Below the pieces are notes generated by a model. It ran no database searches. It had not been told where the DNA came from and worked only from the letters and a program-made list of their open reading frames with translations. 50,252 nt of DNA, from positions 1 through 50,252 of the forward strand of contig DVJF01000036.1 of NCBI GenBank assembly GCA_018716965.1, given 5' to 3'. This document shows, piece by piece, positions 1-11,800 of this stretch. A program made the position numbers and the translations under genes. The number at the start of each line of letters is the position of its first letter. Position 1 is the stretch's first letter. Source of the stretch: Candidatus Caccenecus avistercoris (lineage in GTDB: Bacteria > Bacillota_I > Bacilli_A > RF39 > UBA660).

Positions 1-2
1 TT

Positions 3-959
3 GATAATACAGATATATGTAAGCCATATAGTACAAAATTAGAATATTTAGATATGGTAGTAGATGCAAGTGATCCAAAAAAAGAAAAGAAACCAGGATA
101 TCCAGTAGTAAATGCGGTAGTATTAGGAAAGAACAGGAAACAACCTATTCCAGTGTATAGTAGAATAATATCTACTAAAGATCCTGAATTCAAAAGTATG
201 AACAACTATACTTTAGAAAGTATAGCTAAAACATATGAAGCTATAGGGAAATTTACAGGAGTATTTGACCGAGGATATGATGATAAGAAAGTGTTTAGAT
301 ACATGGACAAGCTACAATTAGACTTTGTAATAAGACTTAAAACAAATCGTAATTTTCTATTTAAAGGAATTGCAAAGAATGTGTTGGAGCAAGCGAACAA
401 TAGAAAAGGGAAAATATTATTTACAGCAAAATTCCAAGGAGAAGAGAAAAAACTAACAATCAGTTATACAAGAGTACAAATGACAGATGGAAAACACGAA
501 GAATATACCTGCATATTTGTATATGGATTAGGAGAAGAACCTATGATGTTACTTACAAATAAAAGTGTCAATGATGCCCATGATGCAAGAGTAATAGTTA
601 GATTATATTTAGATAGATGGAAGATAGAACAAATACATAAAGCGGAAAAAAGTGCCTATGGTTATGAAAATATGAGAATAAGAACCCTAAAAGGAATGAA
701 TAACTTAAATTTTGTTTTTATGATGTTACTAGGGTTAATAGCAAAATTAATTGAAGAAATGGATAAAAAATTATTATCAATAAAAATAATGGAAAGAAGT
801 CAGTCATTAAGAGAAGATTTAATTGTATTTGTTGGAATGTTTGCAAGAGGAATAAAAGAGATACTTAGTTATGCTTATACAGGAGTAGCAAGTTTTAAAA
901 AGGAAAAGAAAAAGAGTAAAGACTGTATATTTATAGAACAATTAAGTTTACAAATATAA
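3..959 (+). CDS. IS4-superfamily DDE transposase, 5'-truncated by window edge
   Basis: Frame open to window start (DNTDICKPYSTKLEYLDMVVDAS); contains Y-(2)-R-(3)-E-(6)-K in YLDRWKIEQIHKAEK. Confidence 0.85.
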   Translation, partial: DNTDICKPYSTKLEYLDMVVDASDPKKEKKPGYPVVNAVVLGKNRKQPIPVYSRIISTKDPEFKSMNNYTLESIAKTYEAIGKFTGVFDRGYDDKKVFRYMDKLQLDFVIRLKTNRNFLFKGIAKNVLEQANNRKGKILFTAKFQGEEKKLTISYTRVQMTDGKHEEYTCIFVYGLGEEPMMLLTNKSVNDAHDARVIVRLYLDRWKIEQIHKAEKSAYGYENMRIRTLKGMNNLNFVFMMLLGLIAKLIEEMDKKLLSIKIMERSQSLREDLIVFVGMFARGIKEILSYAYTGVASFKKEKKKSKDCIFIEQLSLQI

Positions 960-1212
960 GTAAAGTGATATAGCGAATATAGATACAAAAAAGCGATAAA
1001 AAAATTGCCAAGTTTTTAGATGTAAGAAAATAGTAAAAATATAATATAAAATCAAATTGGGTTTACATGTAAACCCAAAACATACAAATTTTTGAATTCA
1101 TTTTCATAAAAAACGGAAACTTAAATGAAATATATATTTACTAACTGAAAAAAATGTTATATACTTGCATTAGAAGAATATACTGTTATACTTGTATAAA
1201 AGAGGTGATTTT

Positions 1213-1935
1213 TTGAAAAAGTTGATAATAATATTTACAATTTCTTTTATAGTTATTTTAGTTTTTACTTGTGTTACTGCTTTTTTATTAAACAATGATA
1301 GTTCCAGTATCTCGCAAGATAATGTGCAGTACACCCATGATAAAGATGAAGACTTAAATGATCTAAAAAGCGAAGATATTGAACAAAGTAATGATGAAAA
1401 AGTTGAACAATCATCTGACACCCAAGAAAATGAAATATCTAACGAAAATGATATACAAGAAGATGTAAAGAATGAAAACATATCCGAAGAACAAACCTTA
1501 ACTGAAAAAGAAGAACCAATTAAAGATTCTGAAGATACTCAAAATGAAATCCAAAATGATGATACTCCTGTTCTTTCAGTTTGTTCCAATAGTGATAGCG
1601 AATATTTAAGTTTTTTATCTCAATACCAAAAAAATAACCCAACTCATTATGTAGTTAATTCTTTTGAAGAGGCAAAATCATTTGGGGAAAAAGCAATGTA
1701 TGAATATGGTTATGGTTATGAGCAAAATTCTTTACCTGTTATTTTTACTGGTACAAATTGTACTAAAGAAATTTGGTATGTAAGAATATGGGTGTCTAGT
1801 GGCGAATGTTCCATTGATGGAACTTATAATTCTAAAATGTGGTTATCTTCTAGTGATATGGATAATATGGTTGATGTTTTTGATTTTCTGCGGTCAAAAG
1901 GTTATGATTGTGGTACAAAGCATTGGATTTATTAA
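1213..1935 (+). CDS. Membrane-anchored/secreted protein with acidic linker and C-terminal domain of unknown function
   Basis: TTG start after agaggtgat SD; N-terminal hydrophobic segment; E/D/N/Q-rich spacer. Confidence 0.6.
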   Translation: MKKLIIIFTISFIVILVFTCVTAFLLNNDSSSISQDNVQYTHDKDEDLNDLKSEDIEQSNDEKVEQSSDTQENEISNENDIQEDVKNENISEEQTLTEKEEPIKDSEDTQNEIQNDDTPVLSVCSNSDSEYLSFLSQYQKNNPTHYVVNSFEEAKSFGEKAMYEYGYGYEQNSLPVIFTGTNCTKEIWYVRIWVSSGECSIDGTYNSKMWLSSSDMDNMVDVFDFLRSKGYDCGTKHWIY

Positions 1936-1939
1936 ACTG

Positions 1940-1962
1940 AACTCTTTTATAGAGTTTTTTTA
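1940..1962 (+). terminator. Intrinsic terminator
   Basis: ACTC-ttttata-GAGT followed by T run. Confidence 0.6.
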
Positions 1963-1988
1963 TTTGAAAAAATAAGGACGGTGATAAT

Positions 1989-4900
1989 ATGAAAAAAAAT
2001 AAATCTTATATATTAAAATTAACTGGAGTATTCTTTTTTATAATGTTTTTTGTAGCATTATCTAGTGTTTATGCTGGTGAAACTAAATTTAATCAAAATT
2101 ATGTGCCAAACTACTTTCATGCACATCAGTCAGGAAATAGTTAATCGAGGTATGGACAAATGGCATCTTGGAGTACTAGTTCTGGTGAGATTTCATATTG
2201 TATTGAACCTAGTGCAACTTTTAGTTCATCTGTTACTTATACTACTTATAGTCATGATGAAAATGATTTGATAAATATGATTAATAATTCTACTGCCAAT
2301 AGTGCTAATAAAATTAATCAAGAGCAACTTGATTTGATAAAATTGATAGCATCATATGGTTATGGTTATGAAAATCATAATACTACTGCTTATCGAATGG
2401 CGACACAAATGTTAATTTGGCGGGTTGTTGATACAAATCAGGTATTTACAAACTTAAACTGTACTGTCCATGATTGTCGTGCTGTATCTGATGAAGAAGT
2501 TGGTGTTGCTGATGAAATGAGTGAAATTATGGCATTAGTAAATAGTCATGATTTAAGACCATCTTTTAATGGTACGACACTAAATTTAAAAATTGGTGAA
2601 ACTGTTTCATTGACTGATGAAAGAAATGTATTAGGTAATTTTATAGTTCAGTCATGTGATAATTGCTCTGCTACTATTTCGGGTAACACTCTACAGCTAA
2701 CTGCCACAAATATTGGCAATTTTACTTTACGACTATCAAAAAAAGTAAGTACTAATTACAATTCAGCAATGTTATTTGCAGTTTCTTCTAGTTCTCAAAA
2801 TCAAGTTGTTGTTGGTTCTATTGATCCAATAATATCCTCAATAAGTGGTACTACTACAGGTGGTAGTGTTGAGGTTTATAAGACTGATAATGACACAAAT
2901 GAACCATTAGATAACATTACTTTTAAAGTATATAAAGATAATCAAGAAGTGTGTGAAATGACTACTAATTCAAATGGTTATGCTAAATGTGATAATTTAG
3001 GAAATGGTACTTTTACTTTAGTTGAAATACAGACTAAGACAGGTTATGTGTTAGATAGTACATCTCGTAATTTTAATATTGATAGTAATAATACAAATGT
3101 TACATTTAATATAACTAATAAAAAAATTACAGGTTCGTTAGAATTAAAAAAGGTTGATAAAGATACTGGTTCTGTTCCGCAAGGTGATGCTTCGTTTGAA
3201 AATGCTGTTTATGGCATTTATAAAACTAATGGTGAGCTTCTTACGACAATTTCTACTAATAAAGATGGTTATGCTTCTATTGATAATATCTATTATGGAG
3301 ATTACTATCTACAAGAGATAACAAGTTCTAGTGGTTATAATCTAGATTCTCAAAAGTATTATTTTAGTATTACTCAAAATAATCAAGTAATTCAACTAAC
3401 TTCTCATGAACCAATTAAGAAGTTTGATTTTAATTTAGTAAAAGTTATGACTGATGGCACTACTGGTGTTATTCAAACAGAAGAAAATGCTGTTTTTGAT
3501 ATTATATTGAAATCTTCAAAAGAAATAGTGGCAACAATTACAACAGACGATAAAGGCTATGCTAGTGTTTCATTACCAGTTGGCAAATATGAAGTATGTC
3601 AAACTGATGGTGATGCTGGTTCAATGATTGCTGATTGCTTTGATATTGAAATAACCAATGATGATATTTATAGAGTTGTAAATAATGGAGTTATACAAGC
3701 AAGATTAAAAGTATTAAAAATTGATTCTGAAACTCAAGAATTAATACCTATAGCTGGAATTCAATTTAAAATTAAGAATTTGGATACTAATGAATATGTC
3801 TGTCAAACTACTGATGTAGTTCAATGTGTTTTTGAAACAAATGATGATGGGGTTCTGATTACTCCTTTACCTCTAAATAGTGGAAATTATCAACTGGAGG
3901 AAGTCGATCAAAAAGTTGATGGCTACTTATGGAATAATGTTACTATTGAATTTTCTATTAATAGTTCTTCTAATTTAACATATGACGATGTATATGGTTC
4001 AATCATAACTTTAGAATTTCCAAATGAAAGAGTTAAAGGCGAAATAATTATTAATAAGTATTTTGAAGATAGTCCTTTAAGTACTCCAAATGTAAAGTTT
4101 GGATTATATGCTAATGAGGATATTTATTTTAATAATGTTTTACAATATAGTAAAGATGAGTTGGTAACAACGATAGAAGTTACAAATGGTAAAGCTATTG
4201 TTAGCAATTTGTATTTAGGAAATTATTATGTAAAGGAGTTATCAATAGATGATGAAAGTTATGTTTTAGATTCTAACATTTATTATATTTCTTTAAATTA
4301 TATAGACCAATATACTCCTATCGTTTCTTTTACTTTAGATATAGAGAATAAATTAAAACGTGGTAATTTGGAAATATTAAAAGTAGATGCTGAAACAAAT
4401 AGTCCTTTAAGCAATGTATCTTTTTCTATCTATGATATGAACGATATTTTAGTTGGTGAAATTACTACTAATGAAGATGGCTTTGCTTATCTTGAAGATA
4501 TAAAATATGGAAAGTACTATATTTTAGAAAGTAAGACTCAAGAGGGTTATATTTTAAATACTGAAAAAGTTTATTTTGAAATAGTAGACGATAATCAAAC
4601 TATTAAGATAGAAATGAATAATACTCCTATTACAGGGGATTTGCAAATTTTAAAAATTGACTCTGAAACAAAGCAATCCCTATCTAATGTGTTGTTTTCC
4701 ATTTATGATATGAATGATACTTTAATCGCTGAAGTTACTACTAATGAGGCAGGTTTTGCCTACCTCGAAGATATAAAATATGGAAAGTACTATATTTTAG
4801 AAAGTAAAACTCAAGAGGGTTATGTTTTAAATAGTGATAGAGTTTATTTTGAAGTAACAGATAACAGTCAAATAATAGAAGTAGAAATGGAAAACACCCC

Positions 4901-5297
4901 TATATATGGTAAACTAGAATTTTTAAAAATTGACTCTGAAACTCAAGAAGCTCTTGCTGGTGTTCATATTGAGATTTATAACATGACCGATGAACTAATT
5001 TATTCAGGCATTACAGATGAGTTAGGTAGATTAGAAGTTATATTAAAATATGGAAGTTATTATCTAATCGAAAAAGAGGCATTAGATGGATATGATTTAA
5101 GGGATGAGGCAATTTATTTTGATATATCCGAGCAAGATCAAGTCATAAGTTTAACTATGGAAAATACTAAGACTGTTATCGATGTACCTATTACAGAGAG
5201 TAATCAAAGTTATTTTCTCGAAATTGCTTGTATATCAATTATATTAATCGCTGGAGGAATTCTATTTTATGAAAGTAAAAATAGGAATAAGAAGTAA
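1989..5297 (+). pseudogene. Thioester-domain / Cna-B repeat surface adhesin interrupted by in-frame TAA (2142-2144)
   Basis: ATG 1989 with signal peptide is in frame with ORF 2160-5297 across a single TAA; YCIEP and ATQMLIWR thioester-type motifs; about 8 Cna-B-like repeats; C-terminal VPITES + TM + KNRNKK. Confidence 0.75.
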
Positions 5298-5892
5298 AAC
5301 TTGTATTCTTCTTATTTTTGGTTCTTTAATAATACTGTGCATCAGAATAGTTCCTTCTTTTTTGACTAGGAGTAGTGAACAAAAAGCTATAATAGAATTT
5401 TACAATAATCAATATGATAATAATGATTATAATGTTATTGAAGAAACTAATTTATTAGATAAAAGTTCTACTGATACGAAAAACAGTCGCTATGATTATA
5501 TTGCTACAATAAAAATTCCTACTATCAATTTGGAACGAGGTTTAGTAAGTATTGATAATACTTATAATAATGTTAAATATAATATCGAAATACTTTCCTC
5601 TTCTTCACAAGATAATATTATTCTTGCAGCTCATTCAGGCAATGCAAGTAATGCTTACTTTAAAGACCTATCTAAATTAACTATTGGTGATACAGTTAGT
5701 TTATTTTATAATAATAAGGAGTATAAATATAATATGGTTTTTACGTATGATATTGAAAAAACAGGTAAAGCTTCATTAATAAAAAGTACAGGAAAAAGCA
5801 CTTTAACTCTTATTACTTGTAGACAAAATACTAATAAACAAATTATAATTGTTTGCGAGTTAGTTGAAATAAAGGATATAAATGGATTATAA
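5269..5892 (+). CDS. Sortase family protein
   Basis: N-terminal TM; IKIPTINLERGLV; AAHSGNASNAYFKDL; TLITC; directly after the sorting-signal protein. Confidence 0.85.
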   Translation: MKVKIGIRSKTCILLIFGSLIILCIRIVPSFLTRSSEQKAIIEFYNNQYDNNDYNVIEETNLLDKSSTDTKNSRYDYIATIKIPTINLERGLVSIDNTYNNVKYNIEILSSSSQDNIILAAHSGNASNAYFKDLSKLTIGDTVSLFYNNKEYKYNMVFTYDIEKTGKASLIKSTGKSTLTLITCRQNTNKQIIIVCELVEIKDINGL

Positions 5893-8800
5893 GAGTGTTT
5901 ATTTTATTTATGAAGAAACCTTAAATTCATTATGTCATGACAAAAATAATTGGTTGCAACTTTTAGATTGTATATCTAATAATTATCTTTATTCATTTTA
6001 TGAGCAAGTGCTTATATACGCACAAAAGCCAACTGCTCAAGCAGTTAAAGAAATTGGTAAATGGAATGATGCTAATCGTTATGTTAATAAAGGAACAAAG
6101 GGAATAGCTCTACTAGCTGAAAGAAATGGTTATCCATATTTAAAATATGTTTTTGATATAGCTGATACTAATAGTAAATTAAAGAGAAAAGTTAATTTTT
6201 GGACTATTCCCTTTTCTTTTGAAAATGATTTAATATCTTCTTTACAGTTTTTAAATGAGAGTAACATTCCCTTTTCTACTTTAGCTGAAGCAATCGTTTC
6301 TAGTTCTAAAGTCGTTTCATCACTTCAAGATAATGATGTTTTGAGTAGCAGTACTGCTTATGTGATTTTAAAAAGATGCAATCTTAATCCTGAAGATTAT
6401 ATGGATTATAATATCTTTAATTCTATTAATCGGAATGATATTGTTAAATTAGGAGTTGAAATTAGTAATAATTCTAAAACTCTTTTATATTTAATTTATC
6501 AAGAAATTCAAAATATTAAAGAAAAAGAAATTGATAAAATTTATATATTTGAAAATAACTTTAAAACATTGTATGATGATAATAATGAAAGGAGCAATGA
6601 TTATGAAAATGACTTACAGAAAAGTTGGCAATTACCAACTACCGAACATTACTCTGCCAACAGCAAAGAAAGTACTCGGAAAATACTCAATAATGAGGTT
6701 GAACTATCTGAAACAGAACAATCAAACATTGTATCAAGAAATGATGATGTCGGGAGAACTAAACCCACATTTGATAGAGGTTCAAACTACAGCGGAACAA
6801 AAATTGGAAGAATTGATACCAATTCTAATGGAACAAGAGAACATTACCGAAGAAATGAAACAGAAAAATCAAATGAAGTGGATACAAAAAATGAACCAAA
6901 TAAAAGCGATGGCAGAGGAAATGATACTTCACGAATTGATTTACAATTAAATAATAATGAGAATGGCAATAGCAATTCTCTTTTTGTTTCTGATAAAAAG
7001 CAATTATCTTTATTTCAAGATAATGGAATTGTCAATTCAGAAGAAACAATACTCTCTGAAAAAGAAATAAAAGATGTAACTAACTATAATTTTAGGTTAG
7101 AACAGGTGGAATATAATTCACTTACCGATACAGAAAAATTTAAAAATAACATTGAAGCTATCAAGGTTTTGAAAATATGCGAAAAAGAAAATAGATTAGC
7201 TTCTTCTGAGGAACAAGATGTTTTATCTAAATATATTGGCTGGGGTGGATTATCTCGATCATTTGAAGAAAATAATGTTTGGAGTAAAGAACTAAAAGAT
7301 TTATTGAATGAAGAAGAATACAATTCTGCAATGGAGTCAACTCTTACTTCCTTTTATACCTCTCCTATGATCATTCAAGCAATTTACAAAGTTTTTCTTA
7401 ATGCAAATATAAAAGTTGGAAAAATTTTAGAGCCAAGTTGTGGTATTGGTAATTTTTTCGGACTTATTCCCGATGAATTTCAAAATAGTAAAATATATGG
7501 TGTTGAAATAGATAGTATTTCTTCAAGAATTGCGAAAAAATTATATCCAAATGTTAATATTATTAATTCAGGATATGAAGATACCGATTTTAAAAATGAT
7601 TTTTTTGATATTGTAATTGGTAATATCCCTTTTTCAGACTATAAGGTTAATGATAAAAAGTATAATAATCTTAATTCTTTTATCCATGATTATTTTTTTA
7701 TTAAATCTTTAGATAAAGTCAAAATAGGTGGAATTATTGCATTTATTACTACTAAAGGAACAATGGACAAAGAAAATTCTGACATTAGAAAATATATTTC
7801 TCAAAGAGCAAATTTATTAGGTGCTATAAGATTACCTGATAATATTTTTAATAATGCTGGGACTAGAGTAACAACAGACATTATCTTCTTGCAAAAAAGA
7901 GAGTTTGTTGAAGAAGTAGACTCTGAATGGTTGTATTTAGATACTGATATTAATGGCATTAAAATAAATAAATATTATGTGGAACATCCTGATATGGTTT
8001 GTGGTAATATGGTAATGGAAACAAGCCGGTTTGGTATGAGATCTGCTTGCAAAATAAATGATAGTTCTTCTTTTGAGAAACAATTAAATAATGCTATTTC
8101 AAAAATTAATATAGATTTATCTAATTATAGATTAGAAAAAGATGTTGAAGATGACGAGTTAAATTTCTTAATTTCATCAAATCTTAATATTAGAAATTAC
8201 TCATACGTTTTAAATGATGATAAAATTTGTTTTTATAAAAATGGCAATATGTATCCTCAAGAGTTAAAGGTAGATACCCAAAATCGTATTAAACATTTAA
8301 TTGAAATTAGAGATTGTACTCGTCTTTTGATTGATTTTCAAGTAAATAATTATAGTGATGAAGATATAAAAAAATTACAGAAAAAATTGAATACACTCTA
8401 TGATAAATTTGTGAAAAAATTTGGCTTAATAAATAATAGAAACAATACTTCAGCTTTTTCTGATGATAGTAGCTTTTATCTACTTTGTTCTTTAGAAGTT
8501 TTAGATGAAAATAAGAATTTCAAAAGAAAAGCTGATATGTTTTTTAAGAGAACTATTAATCCTCACATATCTATATCTCATGTTGATACTGCCCAAGAAG
8601 CTTTAGCTCTTTCTATTTCTGAAAAAGCTCATGTTGATATTCAATATATGTGCGAACTAACTAATTTAGATGGCGAAAAAATAACTAATGATTTAATTGG
8701 ACAAATATTTTTAGTTCCATCTTATGATAGTATTGAAACTTGGCAAACAGCTGATGAATATTTGAGTGGCAATGTGCGAGAAAAATTAAAAGTTGCAAAA

Positions 8801-11800
8801 TCGTTTGCAAAGATTAATCCAAAATATGAAATAAATGTTCAATATTTACAAAATGTTCAACCGAAGGACTTGGAAGTAAGTGAAATTTCTGTTCGTTTGG
8901 GTGCCACTTGGATTCCAACCGATGTTATTGATGAATTTTTATATGATTTATTGGATACACCTCAATATAGAGATATAAATGTGAAATTTGATAAGTATTC
9001 TTCACAGTGGTATATTGAAAATAAAAATAGAGATAGAGGAAATATTAATTCAGAAGAGATTTATGGTACAAGAAGAATTAATGCTTATTATATAATTGAA
9101 GATACGCTTAATTTGAAAAACGTAAAGATTTATGATTATGTTGTTAATAGTGATGGAAAGAAAAAAGCTATTTTAAATATTGATGAAACATCTATCGCTC
9201 AAGCAAAACAACAAGAAATCAAAGAAAAATTTGTTAATTGGATTTGGGAAGATATGGATCGTCGTGAAAGATTATGTAAATTATACAATGAAAAGTTTAA
9301 TAATATTCGTATGAGAGAATTTGATGGTTCTCATATTAGATTTGTAGGAATGAATCCTGAAATCACCTTAAAAGAGCATCAAGTAAATGCAGTAGCTAGA
9401 ATTCTCTATTCAGGAAATACCCTACTTGCACATTGTGTTGGTGCTGGTAAAACATATACAATGGTTGCAGCTGCTATGGAAAGTAAAAGAATTGGGTTAT
9501 GTCATAAAAGTATGTTTGTTGTTCCTAATCATTTGATAGAACAATTTGCTTCAGAATTTTTACAACTATATCCTGCTTCTAATTTGCTGGTTTCGACTAA
9601 AAAAGATTTTGAAGCCAAAAATCGAAAGATATTTACTTCTAAAATTGCTACTGGTGATTATGATGCTGTAATTATTTCTCATAGCCAATTTGAAAAAATA
9701 CCTATAAGCATTGAAAGACAACAGCAATTATTAAAAAAGCAAATTGACGATATTATCATGGGTATTGCTGAATTAAAAAAAAGTGGTGGAGAAAATTTTA
9801 CTATCAAACAAATGGTTAAGACTAAAAAACAACTTGAAACAAAATTAAAAAAGCTTAATGATACTTCAAAGAAAGATGATGTAATTTGCTTTGAAGAGCT
9901 AGGTATTGATAAACTATTTGTAGATGAAGCTCACTATTTTAAAAATCTTTTTTTGTATACTAAAATTCATAATGTTGCTGGTATTTCTCAAACCGATTCA
10001 CAAAGAGCAAGTGATTTATATATGAAATGTCGTTATCTTGATGAAGTGACACATGGTAAAGGAATTGTATTTGCTACTGGAACTCCTATTTCTAATTCTA
10101 TGGTAGAGTTGTATACCATGCAAAGATATTTACAGTATCCCGAACTTGAAAAGAGAGGTTTGCAAAACTTTGATGCTTGGGCAAGTACTTTTGGCGAAAT
10201 AGTCAACTCTATTGAGTTATCTGTTGAAGGTAAATTTCGGATTAAAAACCGTTTTTCTAAATTTTATAATTTACCTGAATTAATTAATTTATTTAAGGAG
10301 GTGGCAGATATCCAAACTGCTGATATGTTAAATCTTCCAACTCCTAAAGCTGTATATAAAAATGTTGTTACTTCCCCTACCCCAGTTCAAAAAGAACTTT
10401 TGCAGGGACTAGTTGATCGAGCTGAAAATATAAGACATAATAAAGTTGATCCTCGAACAGATAATATGTTAAAAATCACTCTTGATGGTAAAAAATTATC
10501 TTTAGATCAACGATTATTAAATGATATGTTACCTGATGATGAAAATAATAAAACTTCAATTTGTGCTAATAATATATATCAAATTTGGAAAGAACATGAA
10601 AATGATAAATTGACTCAATTAGTATTTTGTGATTTGTCTACTCCATCAAATCAATTTAATGTCTATGATGATTTAAGAAACAAACTCATTTCAATGGGTA
10701 TTCCTAAAGAAGATATTGAATTTATCCATAATGCCCAAACTGACAATGATAAAAGAAAACTTTTTTTAAAAGTTAGAAATGGTGAAGTACGTATTCTTTT
10801 TGGAAGTACTCAAAAAATGGGAGCTGGGACGAATTGTCAGGATAAGTTAATTGCTATCCATAATATTGATTGTCCATGGCGACCTAGTGACTTACAGCAA
10901 CGTGAGGGACGTATTATCCGACAAGGGAACCAAAATCCTGAAGCATATGTATATAGATATGTAACTTCTGAAACTTTTGATGCTTATTTGTATCAAACTT
11001 TAGAAAACAAACAAAAGTTTATCTCTCAAGTCATGACTTCTAAAGTAGCATTAAGGAGTATGGAAGATATCGATGAAGTAGTATTATCTTATGCTGAAAT
11101 TAAAGCACTCGCTACTAATAATCCTGAAATTATAGAGAAAATAGACATAGTCAATCAAGTTTCTAAGCTAAAGTTGTTAAAACAGTCTTACTTGAATCAA
11201 AAATATAGCATTGAAAGTAGAATTGCTAAATTTTATCCACAACAGATTGATAATTTAAAAATTCGTCAAAAAGGATTAGAAGAAGACTTTAAAATGCTCA
11301 ATAATAATGAAGTTTCTTTTGATAAAATGGTTATAAATGATATAACGTACTATGATAATATGAAAGCTGGAAGTAAAATTTTAGAGTTATGTAAAAATTT
11401 TAAAAATCCTTTGCAGTTTGGGAGTTATAAGGGATTTAAAATTGGTTTGCAATTTGATTCTTATCATAAGGTATTTGTGTTTACTTTGAGTAATCAACTT
11501 ACTTATAGAGTAAATCTAGGTACTGATGCACTAGGTAATATTACGCGTATCAATAATGTGCTATCTAAAATATCTAACGAGATTATTTTAAATCAGCAAA
11601 ACTTAGATGAAGCTATAAAGCAACTTGAAATTGCTAAACAAGAAGTTCAAAAGCCTTTTCAATATGAACAGGAATTATCTGATAAATTAAAACGTCAACA
11701 AGAATTAAATTTATCGCTTAGTATTGGTTCATCTGATAATAATATTTGTATCGACGATAATGATGAAGTGGAATTGACTGATTATAAAAAGGTTTATGAA

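Noticed and set aside
1170-1481. 103-aa Ser-rich minus ORF
   Set aside because: Antisense of the acidic linker codons (GAA/GAT) of the 1213 gene.
2065-2271. 68-aa ORF overlapping the adhesin
   Set aside because: Out-of-frame hydrophobic product of the adhesin coding sequence; no SD or family resemblance.
2860-5170. CRISPR-like repeats
   Set aside because: The repeats are Cna-B protein domains with ~270-bp period, not short direct repeats with spacers; no cas genes.
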